From: Engraulis encrasicolus
Lineage: Eukaryota; Chordata; Actinopteri; Clupeiformes; Engraulidae
Assembly: GCF_034702125.1 (NCBI RefSeq)
Contig: NC_085868.1
Coordinates: 40,602,359 to 40,666,358 of the forward strand
Length of the DNA: 64,000 nt
Direction: 5' to 3'
The position numbers and the translations under genes are program-made. Below the pieces are notes generated by a model. That model had not been told where the DNA came from, did no database searches, and worked only from the letters and a program-made list of their open reading frames with translations. Below, piece after piece: positions 22,768-36,316 of this stretch; position 1 is the stretch's first letter, and each line of letters opens with the position of its first letter.

Positions 22768-24039
22768 GGTAGGTTAGGTTAAAATAGACTAGGACTTCCC
22801 TGCCTCACTCCAACCGTAACCATTTGTCATTTGTGAAGTCTTTACGAGAAAAACTGAAAAAAAATCAACTTCAAGTCTCGTGGTGCCATTACGAATAGCC
22901 TCGTTTCTCGTGGTCAGGTGACGAAAGGGGGAACTGACCAAGAACTGACTCTCCAAGACCCTCCCCTGGGGTCTGGTAGTCCTCAGCTCAGCGGCAAGAG
23001 TTCAGGAGCAGGTAGCCAGAAGCACCGAGTTCAGGGGCAGGTAGCAGCACAGAGTTCAGAGGCGGGTTGCCAGCAGCAGCCACCGGTAGGAAAACGCAGT
23101 CATTGGGCTAGCTCTCGCTATAGTCAACCAGGGCAGCACAGCGTGTCAGCAGCGTCCAAGTGAGCTCGCCAGGCGAAGTGGTGGACCTAACCACTCCAAA
23201 GGCCTTACGCTAAATTATCCCCCCCATACACTATCTTCACCGGCGGTGATCCTAATGACCGCGACTGGCACCAAACTTTCCCCACATGTTGTCCAACCGC
23301 TCGCCCCCCGCGTCTGTCGCCCTCTGCCATGCCACCCATGTCTCTCATATTGTCTCACACGCAGGTGAGTCCAATCAGTGCTACGCAGCCAATTAGGCGT
23401 CGCTTGTCAATTAGTTCGGTGGCCAACGCCATTCACCACAGTAGTAGTTAGTACTGGCAGTAGTAGGAGCAGCAGCAGCACTAGTAGTAGTGGTGGTGGT
23501 AGTACTGGTAGTAGTAGTAGTAGTAACAAGTGTTGCTGACGGAATCTGAAAGGCCCCCCCATAACACATAAAATGGGGTACCAATTCTTTGAGAATTGAT
23601 TCTTACTGGATGAGCTTTAAGCGTTTGCCATCTACATCTTGCGATTTCATCTCTTGTTCTGCAGAGGCCAAACTTCCAGGCCTGCAGCTGCACTGTGTCT
23701 CCTGTGTCTACATAGTTTTACTCATTCCCAAACATTCGTCTTTTTATTAGTGTCCAAAAAATATTTACTAAATGTTTTTTTTTTTTTTTTTTTTTTAGGC
23801 AGCTATTAGGCCTACACATTATCTGTATCAGAAAAGAAAACAGTTCACACATGCCAAGTCTGTGTATAAGTGATTTGTATAGGTTCACACATAGTATGTT
23901 CGGTGCCAACAAGGGTTTTTATTATTGATAGAATCATAATAATAGTTAAGTGGACTGTTTACTTTGCGGAACACGACATATTCACATACAGAGACAGCAG
24001 GCATACACATATAGCTACCTTGAGAACCGTATTCTTTTT

Positions 24040-24209
24040 AAAAATATATATTTTTGGGGGCTTTTATGCCTTCAGTTTGGACAGGATAGTGAGAGGGTAT
24101 GACGGGAAGCAAGAAGGAGAGAGAGCGAGGAAGAATTGGAAGATTACCTTGGGTCGGAATTGAACCCTGGTCCTGGCATAACGGTACGATGTCTTAGCGC
24201 ATTAAGCCA
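24040..24209 (-). mobile_element. tRNA-derived SINE, inverted
   Basis: Read on the minus strand it has GGCTTAATGCGCTAAGACAT at the head, a box B-like GGTTCAATTCC and the usual body ending in GGCATAAAAGCC. It lies head to head with a plus-strand SINE at 24452-24606, with a MITE between them. Confidence 0.75.
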
Positions 24210-24216
24210 CTGTTAC

Positions 24217-24451
24217 CAGAGAGAGTAGATAAGAGAGAGGTTCCATTGGCCCATTGTTTCCGGGTTCTATTATTGCAAGGGGGAGGGGGGGGAATCCCCC
24301 TTTAGGCAGACCTAGGCAGACCTAAGGACTGTTCTATTCAATGCTAGGAGTATTATGACACGCCCCTTTAGGCAGACCGGAACCTGGTCATGTTAGGTGC
24401 CCATAGCAACCTATTACTTTGGCATATCTCTATATACTTAAAGAATCTCTG
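24217..24451. mobile_element. MITE with CAGAGA ends and 7-bp TSD (copy B side)
   Basis: The same family as 4102-4308, starting CAGAGAGAGTAG and ending GAATCTCTG, but flanked by CTGTTAC (24210-24216, 24452-24458). The target differs from that in copy A, which shows a separate insertion. Confidence 0.85.
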
Positions 24452-24606
24452 CTGTTACTACACCGTAGACCCCAGGTTCGATTCCGGCCCGGGCCATTTG
24501 CCGGTCCTTCCCAGTCTCTCTCTCTCCACTCATTTCCTGTCTCTCCTCCACTATCCTGTCAAAAACAAAAAGGCATAAAAAGCACTACAAAATATATTTC
24601 AAAAAG
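24452..24606 (+). mobile_element. tRNA-derived SINE split by a MITE
   Basis: Box B-like GGTTCGATTCC and the standard body and A-rich tail are present. The head is cut off by the MITE at 24217-24451. The copy B homology with copy A begins within this SINE. Confidence 0.75.
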
Positions 24607-24814
24607 AATGCAGTGATTTCTGAGGAAGTGAGGTGTTGAGCAGGCTACTGGTTCACCAGGAAAGGTGTTGTGGCCATTAGGGTTGAACAATGTGGTGGTG
24701 ATGGACAGGAATGTAAAATATTCTTTATCTGCCACACAATATCCTGAAGAGCCTGCCAAGTCTGTGGCGCACAGGTGATGCTCCGCTGACATTCTTTCTC
24801 ACTCTGTGACTCAG

Positions 24815-24933
<119 letters not shown>

Positions 24934-25557
24934 TTAAGTCATGGTCTTATCTGTGCCATCATGGCTCATAATTAATGCAAATGATAATCACGGTCCTCCT
25001 TACCTTGCCATCTTACATTAGCACAATGCTGACCACTCATGAGGCCACTCACTCATAATACTCAGAATTATTAAATTCACGTACATAGCCTAAGCATAAT
25101 AATGTATATACATGTAAAACAAGTGAAGGGTTTATTTGCAAAAACGGTGTCCACCATGTTTGACTTTTGCATTTTATTATAGGAAATGACTGTCCAGAGG
25201 TCCTATCACCTTTGTGTGAATTGTTGCCATTCAAATATTTTGGGAGCATACTTTTTAAACCAATAAAAACAGCATTTTGCAATTTCCCAACATTCTACAA
25301 AATGGAGATACACCGTTTTGCAAATAAACCCTTCAAGTATATGCCATTAGTCTGCCTGGTGAATGAACATGTCTAGTTGGCATTAATTGCATTGTAATAG
25401 AATCTGTTAAAAAATCTGGAGATGTGAAGTGTTTCTGATCTAAATGGGAGTGGAGTCGAAGCAGCCATTCAGGAAGGTGAATCCTTTAAATGTGAGTCAT
25501 TAATGCTGTCAAGGGAACATTCACTTCATACAGAGTTAGGCAAGACAACCAGACATC

Positions 25558-28500
25558 ATGTCTCTCTGTACTCAAGTCATTTTGTTATTGCTGCCTTCTG
25601 TCATTTTTGCCAGCCACTTCTTGGGTGGGTCAGTGACATTTTCTTACAATGCAGTATTCCCAAATGGCTCTTACAAGGTAATGGAAATGTATTCATTCAA
25701 ATGAATTCATCAATTCATTGTCTTGTTTGCAACCCGTGACAATATTGTGTAAATGGTATTTGGAATTTTCTTTTACCATCATTCTCCCTGTTATTTTTTT
25801 TACCAACAATAATTTAATGGTTTCCTTTCAGTTGGAGATTCGTGCCAAAGACACATTTCACTCTTGCAGTAGTTCTTTTTCCTGGAATACCTGCGCCAGC
25901 GGATCTTGTGGCGATGTGACCAGTGATGTGAGTGGCCAGATATACAGTACGGAGGGCAGGAACTCAGATCAGAACTGGTGCCAGACAGAAAGGGTGATGA
26001 CGAGAGTAACAGATGATCAAACGTTCAGTTTGAGGTCAGTTGTTTTTCATATCACAAATATCTCAACGACACGTCAAAGCACTGCTGTGACACTAATGAT
26101 TTGTGCTTGCAGGGAAAACAGTGGTGACTGGGTGAGCCTTCAGAATGGGATCATTTCCTGGAGTTTACTCACAGTAGTGGACCTTGGAAACCGCTCTGAC
26201 ACGAATAAACCAAACAGCTCCCCAGTCACTACTAGTATATCATTTGTCAGGTAGGTTACTGAAAAATACACTCTGATTCAAGTATTGATCTGATGACTGA
26301 TACTGAAGAGTACAACCTGATTCAAACACTTATCTGATTACTGCTACTGTAGAATACAATCTGATTCAAACAAATAAGCTACTGATCTGATCACAAACTT
26401 CCTTACACACATGCACCCACTATGTTTTGGAGTAGAATGGGGTGAGCAGGTCATTTTAAAGAGATATTGATTTTTCATGATGCAGAGTCCCACAGAACTG
26501 TCCACGAACATACACGATGATAACATTCGACCCAGACAGCGACCAGGGCAGGTGTCGTTACGGAGTATCAGGAAATGATGAATGCGTGGGCTGTGCGATT
26601 CCTTCTGGCTTTGCCCTGGGTCAAACCACAATCAACCAAAAGGTACCATCCTGCCTCACAACTGCATTGCTGTAGTGCACAGTAAAGAAAAGTTAGTTCA
26701 TTCAACACATAGCCTACATAGTCAATTTAACATATTGTAGACTTTACACATATTCTACGGTCTATTCAGTCTGAGAGTACTCTCTCTAAATGTTGAATTA
26801 GCACTATGTTTTTGCGGGGTTTTTTTGTTTTTTGACAGCTGGCATTAAAAAATGCGATCAGGCTATAGGTCACTTTGTTCCAAAAGATACTGCAGTGCCT
26901 AGCTCTTCTAGGGTCTATTGAAAGGTGAAAGGGAAAGAAGGATCATAGCTTCATCATAAAAAATGAAGATGCTTTGGTTGGAAGTTTCATCATTAAAGGT
27001 GCACTGTGTAGGATTGTGGCCAGAGTAGGTATTGCAACTATGATGCTTATTGAAATTGTGCTGCCTTATTGCCAAGTTTTATCTTCTTTTCATGAATATT
27101 TAACTGATAAACTAATATTTACTAATTACCAAAGAACAAGTTTTCCAGCTAAAAATGTTTATTTCTGGAAATTGAATGGAGGATATGGAGAAGATCCACC
27201 TTTTCATGTATGAAAAATGCAATTTCCCCAGTCATAATGAAAACTTAGAATGATGGTGGTGGAATGGACAGCATGCATTCTGGAAATTAACTATGAAAAA
27301 AATCTATTATGCAGTGCACCTTTAAGAAAAGCTTTGGTTGGAAGTTGTCTATTTCAACCTATTTTAAACTATGCTCGAATTTATATATTTCTAGGACTTC
27401 TGTACTTTAAGTTACACCAGTGCCTCAGCTGGGTTCTATGGGTTAGAGATTGTTGTGGAGGACTTTCCTCAACAAACTATCACATTGTCCTACAAAAACG
27501 GCGGATCATCTTCCAGAGGACCGTATAGTCCAGGTGCCAGCCCACTAAGCAGAATTCCGCTGCATTTTGTTGTTAAGGGTAAGATCTACTTCATACTTGC
27601 AAAGTATTCATTTTTTTTCCTTTTTTAATCTAATTTCATTTTTATGAGTTATTGTATGCTGAGATTCTCGGCACAGTTCACATCTTGAATTCTAAACACC
27701 TTGGTCGTTTTGTTATTATTATAAATGATTTAGTATTCTTCTCACTGTCTGCCATGTAGTTGTTTCTTTTTATGGACAGAATATACTTTTGTCTGTGTTA
27801 AAGTGATGTTGATTCAAGACAAATCTGTGCTGCTACTGTATGTTTCAGTTGAGGCTGCTGTAAGTTCTTGTGAAGAAGGCGTCTATTTGCCAAAGTTCAT
27901 TGCCCCCACCCCTGCAAATGGAGAGACAATTCCAGCTGTGATCAACCAGGAATGCGAGATCATAGTCAATGCAACAGCTTCAGCATCAAGGCAAGTCAGC
28001 CCACAGCACACTATTGTCGTGTATTCTGTTATTTTCAATTCTATTCAATTGTATTCATCTTTATTCTACTTTATTAGACCAAAGAATCAAACTCTATGGG
28101 TTAAGGCAGGGGTGGGGAATGTCCTATGTCTCGAGGGCCATTTACGGCCATTTGAGGACGTCTTATTCGGGCCCTGATATAATTTTAATGTTATGTAGCT
28201 TCACATGAAAAATGATATGTTTTGTAAAGGAATCTTAGAAATTACATTTGCAATCAAATTAAGATATATTCAGGGGACCTAGAGAAAACGGGGTCTGTTT
28301 TAAAGCTGTCTGCCTGCATTATAAGCCTAACGTGCGGGAGGAAATCCTGGTTGGTGTTCATATTTTGGCCCTTGGAGGAATTTAAAGTGGCCCCCTCAAA
28401 TGAAAATGAAAATACCTCCTCTTAATGTATGTTCTCTACAAGTCTTCTGTTGTCCAGTCTTGCACTTTAAATGTCTGTATGAGCAATGTCTACGTCCATA

Positions 28501-31197
28501 CTGTCTATGTCCATGTACGAGTACTGTCTATGTCTATACTGTCTATGTACTTACCTAGATTAGTCTATGTCTGCATGGGAGGGCAAGAAACGCAATTTCA
28601 AATTCTTTGTATGACCAGTGCATGTAAAGAAATTGACAATAAACTTGACTTGACTTGACTTGACTTGAAAAAAGGTTCCCCACCCCTGATAAAAGGGATT
28701 AGAAATGGTGGGTCTGTATGTATTACTTAACATTCTCCTGATGCCCCCCAAAGTGACTTACAGATATTACAGTTACAGTCCCTGGAGCAGAGGCTGACAG
28801 GTGGGGACAAAGGTGTCAGTTGTCCAAGGAGAAAGGGGGGCGGGCACAATTGGGTTCTCATTACATTGTATGTATTGGGTATGGGTGGGCTTTGGGGTGA
28901 TGGCTTTCAAAATGACATTGTCCTGGGCCCGGCCAAAGCTGTCAGCGGCCCTTGTCCCTGGAGGAATGTGAAGTTAACTGCCTTGCTCAACAATCTAAAA
29001 CCTTAAACCATCCATTACCTATTGATAAGGGTTGGATTCAAACCAACAATCCTTCACCAACTCCCTAGCCACAGCTATGCTGTTTCCTGTATTTCCTGTT
29101 TTCATTCGTCATGTTGGCTTATACCATTTCTGGAAACGAGCTCATTTTACACCTTCTCTTGAGTTACATAATTGAGTTGTACTTCCCCCTGTAGTTTCGG
29201 CCATTCACCAAGTCTGATGATGTTGCTTCTAGTTCCAAGCAAGCAATTATCATTGAATCCTATGGTACCAGCTACGATTGGAGGTAGAATTTGCACAGCA
29301 GACTCAGTGAACAGCTGGAAATATAGATAGAAAGATTTTTAAAAAAAAACTCAATCGTGTAAGGCAAGGGAAGGTTTGAAATCATCTTATTTACAGAAAT
29401 GGTGTGACATTAGGACAACCCACCAGGCAATAGGCCCACTACTTGCCCTTAGGATCCCAATGTTTTTTTGTTTTTTTTTAAATCCTAATTAAATTAAAAA
29501 ACACTAATTGTGATGTCTCGTATCCTGAAGCATTCATGCCCTCCTCATAAGTGGACCCCTCAACATCACTGTCAACAACTATGGAGGCAGCTCTACACAG
29601 TTTGCCCTGAGATGGACTCCAAGAACTGAAGACCTCGGAGGATACTTTCCTGTCTGCTTTGTGGCCGAAACCAGGTGAGACTATGTCACATATAAATTGA
29701 TGGTGATTTAAAGAGTTGAAACCACCAGAAATGAAAGTTCCTACAAAGACAACTATGGTGTCCATAATGGCTGATCTAACCATTCTGATATAATGATCTA
29801 ATGGTTGATTTGTTGACAGAGATAAATATAAATATTTATTGTACATGTCTTCACTTTCAGCACCACATTCTATCAATCTGACATGAGGTGTGTCCTCCTT
29901 GAAGTTGGAGATGGCACAGGTTTGTATTGTTTTCAAAACTATGTGGCAGCAATCATTTTTGTTTTGTTGAACATTCATGTAATTAGGCACAGCGATGCTA
30001 ATTACTGAATATAAGTATTACGTGTTTTTACATGTTTTTTTTTGTTTATAAACATGGTGGTAAGGAGGGGCAAGACACTGGCAGTCAACCACGTGAGCTA
30101 ATTTTTTGACCGACAGCGATTTCCAACAATCAGAGGTTGAGTTGTGCGCAGCCAGGGGGGAACAAAAATTGAGAACCAATTTGTATACCCAGTAAATCTT
30201 AATTGTATATTTCATGTCTGACATTCTATTGTGTTTTTAAGCCAACACTATGAAGACTATTCCATAACTTGGGCCTATGGCATTAGACACATCATTAAAA
30301 GGTATGTGTCGGGGGCGCTGTGGCGCAGCGCGCTAAGCCCCCCACATTTGGGCTTTCATGCCCATGGGGACCCCGGTTCGAGTCCAGATGGGGTCATTTC
30401 CCAATCCTCCCCCATCTCTCTCATCCACTCATTTCCTGTCAGCATCTCATACTGTCCTGTCAATAAAGGCATAAAAAAGCCCCTAAAAATATATTTTAAA
30501 AAAGGAATGTGTCCTCTTTAGGTACTCCAGAAAGTAGACATGCAGTAATAATGAATAGTGAATAAATGAAACAAAATAAAATTGTGGAGCCAAATACAGG
30601 TATGCTTTGCTTCATGGCTTCTATACGGCTACTTCCTGAATCAGATTCATTCCATTTCCTCCTGACTCACACAGCTGTAAATCTCTATACTGCCAGTCTG
30701 TGACTTCAGCAGGAATTAAAACAATACAAAAAGAGAGGGGAATCTTTATTGGGTCTCTAGCCAAAGTTTAGTAAAAATGGCTGCTTGTCAACAAAGGGCG
30801 TCCGAGAGCCATATAAAAACTTTTTGAAGCACTCCTTGTTCTTGTTAAAAAGCTGATCATATGCTCATTATTGGCCTCCTTCAACAACATCAAGTAAGCT
30901 ACTCCTGACTGCTGACTCAACAAAATAATGTTATACAGTATTTCTAACCAACATTAAGCAGTACAGTCTATGTTTGATCTTTCAATTAATTACACTAGTG
31001 GGGATCTCAATTGATTCTCTATTTCTGTCATATTATCCATATCTCTCAAATATTGTGAGATTTGGTTCTAAGATACAGTATGCTGTCAACATGTGAAAAT
31101 ATAAAATATGTAGACATTTCTTTGATGTTTGTATTTCTTTTGTACGTCTCTCTTTATAAGCAGACCCACAGCCCACAGCCCTGGATGCTTCTGCTGG

Positions 31198-31242
<45 letters not shown>

Positions 31243-33253
31243 GTCTGTCTGTCTGTCTGTGTCTCTCTCTCTGTCTGTCTGTATCTCTGTCTGTGTGTCT
31301 CTCTCTCCCTCCGCCCTCCCTCCCTCCTGGTGGTGATGGTGTGTCTAGCAGGTTAAACAGGATACTTACATTTTTCTATTGCAGAATGGCATGTGAAGTT
31401 TGTTTTCCGCGTATACATGAATTATGTACTCTTTCTGTTGATAGATATTGTGGTTGGTATGAGGATGGTTGTTGAGTCTACAGTTGATCTAACCGATGAA
31501 AGTCAATCAGAAATCTTCATTAGGCAGGTAAATCTCTCCTTCACATACTCTGAAGTCACACACACACACCCCATGTCACAGTTTTGAGTTTTACTTTGTG
31601 TTACGGTCATGCGTTTAGCGGGATCACACCACACTCTCGATTAAAAGGTGCCAAACATAAACAAAAACTGTGTAAAATTGAAAGAAAACAACAAACAGTG
31701 CATGTGTCACTGAACACCTAATGAGTCCTAATTGATACGTTTGTTTGTATGTTCCATTTGTAACTGAGCCCTGAGGAATGTCAGTAGACCGATGCTGCGT
31801 TCCATTACCCGTACTTACCGCCCTTTCCGCACTGTGTTTGGGTACGCAGGGTGTTCCATTTCTAATCGCGACGGTAAAGTGTACTGTAAATTACCCGGAT
31901 AACGCCCCCAAAACGGCCATTTTTCGAAGTGTGGTGTTACTGTACACTTTTCGCACTCAACGGCCGCCATGTTTGTGACGTAGTTGAGTGCCAGATCTGT
32001 CAAACGGTTGAATCTCCGTGATAACAGCATAGTTTTGATTCCAAAGACAATCGCCATGTGTATTAGAGGCAGGGGTAACTTTAAAAAGTGTTAGCATAAG
32101 GAACAGTGCCTTCCGTGTTGAATTGCATATTGGCGGTTGGTAAACTCGGATGTCACGCGACCAACCGTCATTTCCGTTAAGTGTATCAGACAGAACGGGA
32201 ATCGGAATGTACTCGCCTCGTGAATTGCGGAGGGTGGAAAGGGTACTTCACTGCACTCAAACAAGGTACACAGTACAGAGGGCGAGTAATGGAACACAGC
32301 ACGAAAGCTTGGCCTCTTATTAAAAAGAACACAAAGGGGATTTAAGTGTGCAGACATTTTTCTTTCAGTGTTGCGGTCATGCAACATATGATCCATGGCG
32401 GGTCAGGTTGACATTTCACCATCTGGGGGGGTATAAGAAGCTGGTTCAATAGCAAACTGGGTTAAGTTAACCTTGAGGTAGTGGTAAATTATCTAATAGA
32501 AGCGCCTCAAGTACTCATTTCTGTAACTAAATGATGCCTGGGTACATCTATTAGCAGGTTTACCACTACCTGTTGGTCAACTAAGCCTGGTTTATCACTT
32601 AATCATGTACTTAGTATAACCGCAGGTCTGCTCACGTTGTGCTATGTCTGTCAAAGCAACATGTCTCCTTTTACTCCAAAGGTCACCAGGTTGTCCATGG
32701 TGGTCTGTGGAATGTTATTCATTTCATGTCATTCCATTTTTCGATTGTTATTATGTTGTTATTGTGATGAAAGCATGATGATTATGCTGGCAGCCGACTG
32801 TTACCGTATTACAACTGGGTTGAGAATCTCACCCCAAATATCATTTTCCCATGAACACCATCGTCTCACTGAAGCGAAAAGTGTTTTTTTTTAATGTACA
32901 CAACTACTGGTCTGAGGGGATTATGCAAGTGAATGAGCCAGATGTGGTAGTCTTGTACTACATCAATAAGAGGATAAGTAGGCTTGGTATTTTAGTTTCT
33001 CGTCAGCTCTAAGGATGCCTGATTGTTGTGATCAGAATCTCAGAATATAAAAAAATATTTGCCACAATGCCTGCTCCTGACATAATACTGTACAGCATAA
33101 ATGTAAAACAAGTAAAACGTAATGTCTGGGTGAAAGTAATAGCCTAAACAACAAGTCTTTCTTGCCTGTCAGTTTCAAGAGGAGCTGATCAAGAGAGGTC
33201 TACCCAACTCCACAACCGTGCGCTTGAGAAAGGTCTACCAGAGAGATCCATGA
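25558..33253 (+). CDS. Secreted cysteine-rich protein, paralogue B (11 exons, 447 aa)
   Basis: Exons are 25558-25677, 25832-26034, 26113-26250, 26486-26642, 27395-27578, 27849-27990, 29531-29674, 29861-29919, 31164-31196, 31445-31527 and 33173-33253 (stop 33251-33253). Every phase and splice site matches paralogue A, including the GC donor after exon 6. Exon 8 is one codon longer ([11 protein letters not shown] against [10 protein letters not shown]). The signal peptide, cysteines and sequons are conserved. About 14 replacements separate the proteins, nearly all in exons 1-3 (for example KEVF to NAVF, CNSG to CASG, TGGN to NSGD). Exons 9-11 are identical. Both promoters share TGAGTCA (an AP-1-type site, 25493-25499) about 60 bp before the start codon. 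The product should be extracellular; its partner and role are unknown. Exon 10 could alternatively begin at 31385. Confidence 0.85.
26993..27325. mobile_element. TTAAAGGTGCACTG MITE, uninterrupted
   Basis: This 333-bp copy is the undisturbed counterpart of 6656-8426 and shows the pre-insertion state of the site occupied in copy A by the 1447-bp element. Confidence 0.85.
28107..28688. mobile_element. hAT-like MITE carrying a nested retroelement tail
   Basis: The outer ends match the MITE at 9212-9544. About 28411-28669 is extra: it ends CAATAAACTTGACTTGACTT with further CTTGA repeats, and contains several CTGTCTATGT motifs. The same retroelement, inverted, lies at 50548-51612. Short TGAAAA sequences at both junctions may be its target duplication. 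The insertion is specific to copy B. Confidence 0.8.
28788..28954. mobile_element. hAT-like MITE, GGGCCGCTGACAGC family
   Basis: Counterpart of 9637-9815. The flank TCCCTGGA is present on both sides, which supports an 8-bp target duplication that has decayed in copy A. Confidence 0.8.
30309..30507 (+). mobile_element. tRNA-derived SINE in intron 8
   Basis: The head GGGGGCGCTGTGGCGCAGCG and box B GGTTCGAGTCC are better preserved than in the orthologous copy at 11166-11357. The body and A-rich tail are the same. Confidence 0.88.
31201..31316. repeat. (TC)n/(TCTG)n tract after exon 9
   Basis: Shorter counterpart of 11942-12123, again directly after the 33-nt exon. Confidence 0.9.
31613..32382. 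mobile_element. 770-bp copy B-specific segment bounded by 15-bp direct repeats
   Basis: GTGTTACGGTCATGC (31598-31612) and GTGTTGCGGTCATGC (32368-32382) bracket the segment, while copy A has the sequence once (12401-12415). Either an element inserted with a 15-bp target duplication in B, or A lost the segment by recombination between the repeats. Nested inside, about 31792-32303, is a MITE with TGCTGCGTTCCATTAC and GTAATGGAACACAGCAC ends. Confidence 0.75.
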
Positions 33254-33531
33254 TGACTGTTGATAACTCTGGGAGGTGAAGAGGGATGCTAACGGTTACT
33301 GGACTAAATGCAGGCCTTTATAAAACTCTGTCTATTCAGTTGTGGCAAACTGAACTGCTAAAACATTTGGGTACTGGGTTGATGTCAACATTTGGTTCCA
33401 CTTTTGTTTACTGTATATTCCTGTTACATTAGTAGTTAAATATGAACATGTTTTTCTTGAGCCTTTTAGCTGTCTCGTAATGACAGCACAGTATACTAAA
33501 TATGCTTTCAGTACTTTGATGGGCTGTTGTA

Positions 33532-33537
33532 AATAAA
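33532..33537 (+). terminator. Polyadenylation signal, paralogue B
   Basis: AATAAA conserved with 13585-13590 in copy A, about 280 bp after the stop codon. Confidence 0.6.
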
Positions 33538-33870
33538 ATGTTTTTTAGGGACTAGTTCCACAGAAATGCAAGGAAATATCCCACATTTTGTTGCACATTC
33601 TGCTCAGGAGTGTGAACTTAAAACATATTCAGAATTATTCTGTCTTACATTTTGCCACAAAATTGAAATAAAAAGAAAAATGGGGCATTACACCAAGCAA
33701 CAATGAACAGCAAAAAAAGACGACTGCATTCAATCATTCCTTTGTGTCTCAATGATGTTTAAAACGTCATAAAAAAGCCACCAGTGGTAGTAGTAGCCGG
33801 GCCTAGTGTCAGACCATTTTGCCATTGTACAAAGATGAACAGTGATGATGTTGAGCTGCCAGTAGGCAAA

Positions 33871-34220
33871 TTAAAGGAACAGTCTACCATTTTTGGAGAT
33901 ATACTCATTTTACACCTCCCCCCTCGAGTTATAGGCCTAATTGGGTTTTATATTATCTTTGTCGTTCTCTGATTCTGGTGGTGATATTGCTTCTTGGCAT
34001 GTCTACCATTAAACCGAATAAGATCCGTTAGTATTAGGCCTACCAATCAGTTTTTAGTTCCAATCGGTTCAATGACAAATACTAAGAAGAAATATTACCA
34101 GACTCAGAGAAGTACAGAGGGGTGGAACAGCTGGAAGTACGGAGGGGTGAACCTCAATTATTGAAAAATAGGCGAGACATAAAATGAGCATATTTCCAAA
34201 ATGGTGGACTGTTCTTTTAA
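33871..34220. mobile_element. MITE, counterpart of 13907-14259
   Basis: Inverted ends TTAAAGGAACAGTCTACCAT and GTGGACTGTTCTTTTAA. Between this and ddt (34221-36300) there is only intergenic DNA shared with copy A, including the TATCGG-rich MITE at 35184-35513. Confidence 0.75.
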
Positions 34221-36316
34221 GAGAAGATACAGTAGATAGGGAAACCTTTTGGCATTCCAGCGTGAGGGTGGTAAACGAGAAAGCCTAACTGCATATTTAG
34301 TGCCAGGGTTTTCAACATTGTTTGGAGCTTCTGTGGTCCTGACTCAGTTAAGTCATTGGTCAGCAGATGGCGCTATAACAAAGGACATGCCAGAGCCGTA
34401 CGGCTCTGGGACATGCCAGAGCCATATAATATGAAGGGCCCTGGGATATGCTGCTTTTTGATGGTCTTTAAGGCCTACATTGACATAAATCTACATGTGC
34501 GTATATACGTCTAGTCGTATACACCAATAATCAGATTATTCTTCTCTGTCATTGCTATGGCTGTTCGACTGCTCAGCTGACTGTAGCGTTGCACACTTCT
34601 TCCATTTTTACCTGACATACATTAGCTTTATTCAAATATACTGTCCTTACCATGTTGAGTAAAACAGGCTACTACCCCTGCCAACTTGCATTAAGTGGGT
34701 TAAGGACATTTTTTGTTCTGCCCAATGTCTGCTGTGTGACCACAATAATGACAAATGTGAATACATTTGCCCTTTTTCTTCTGTTCAGGGAAGCAGTAGG
34801 CCTACCATATCAGTACGTCAAACCAGCAACCCTTTGGTGACAATAAAAACACATAAACTGCCATGCTAATCTACAGACTGCTCAATTTATCAGTAAAATG
34901 AATCACTGGGAGAAGTACGAAATGTATTTGCTTTTCTTTTTTTAATGAATTCTTAGCATGGCTTTAGAGAGTTTAAGTGGTGACACACATCTGTTATTCA
35001 GTAACACGGCTGATACAGGCCTCCAGTTAGGTGCCTCCAGCTTATCAGCGGCTTGAGCTGTTTGGAGTGCAGTTAAGACTACTGTACTACATGGCATGAT
35101 TATTATACAGAGTGAGTCCATGTATCTTTCTAATTTACATGCTAAGGTTAATGAATGAAATGCTGTGACTATTCTGTACTAAGGATAGACCGATATATAG
35201 CGATCCGATATCGGGCCGATATTTGCATTTTTTAAGTGTATCGGTATCGGCCAATACGCGTGTGGTTTTGGCCGATACACAATATTTATTATTTTATGTC
35301 ATTCGGGTTTTTTTTGGGTTTTTTTTTTTGGAGCACCAAGACACTATTTTTTTATTACTTGATTGTTAGACATTACTTGATTGTTAGAGTGGGCGTTTAA
35401 ATGTTACAAGTTCTACCTCAATTTGATAATGTTAAAGGATGCCAAGGGTGATGAAAAAAAAAATTCGGTATCACATCGGCCATTAAAAAACCTGTATCAG
35501 TCGACCCCTGTTCCCTACTTCCTCATCTAGTTTACTGTGTGTGTGTGTGTTGTGTGTGTGTGTGTGTGTCACATCATGTCCCCCAGAACAAAACTCCAGA
35601 ATGGACAACATGTCACTTGATTCAGATTGGCGTGGGTGAGATAAATGGTTATCATCTTAAGTTTTGCCAATGAACAGTAAGTTCAGTTCAAGAAACAGAT
35701 CAATTAAACAATGTGCTTTATTGTGTAGCTGATAAGGTGCATCATACCACTTGTGGAACGCTGTACCAAAGATTTTCTTAGTTCCAATAGAACATTTCTG
35801 GCTGTACCTGTCATTGAATAGAGTACTACCAAAGTACTACAATCCTACATCACACAGAATGTTTAGTAATATCACTTGGTCATTGCCATTCTGATAAACG
35901 CTTGTGTATAACAGGGGTATTAAGAGTAAGTGCTGAGGATGATCATTCGTATCAATAAACATACAGTTTATTTTACATTGAAATAAAACATTAACCAGCA
36001 ATTTTATTCTTAGACAAAATATAGGCTATAATAATATGCATATCCTATCCACAATACTGATTGAAAATGCATTGGAAATGTTTGTGGTTCTCATTCCTAC
36101 CAGGTTCCCTTAGTCGCTTCATACAAGATGTTCACTAATACTGCGTATATGGCTAATTAGTCTCTATTCTGTCCAAAAATTACAGGCCTAAAATAATCCT
36201 TCACAGTTTTGTTTTCATGATAATAAAACTTCTGTTTGAAATCTAAGGCCATGTAAAATGGCGTGGATGCTGTCCAAAAACCAGGAATGACATCTTCAAG
36301 CCATGTGACTTGCACC

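Larger units (their letters stand above)
20293..24039. other. Spacer between copies, repeat-derived
   Basis: No exon chain was recognised. Contents include a GC-rich block around 20460-20860 with repeated CCGTGCTTACA, a (TG)n array at 21167-21252, a probable Tc1-like remnant after it, a tRNA-like or SINE-like block near 22172-22375, a CA array at 22674-22767, and a purine-rich AGCAGC/GTAGTAG tract at 23440-23530. Confidence 0.5.

Noticed and set aside
22918..23163. 81-residue frame rich in Gln/Ser
   Set aside because: It arises from imperfect repeats of AGTTCAG/GGCAGGTAGC. No homology or promoter was recognised.
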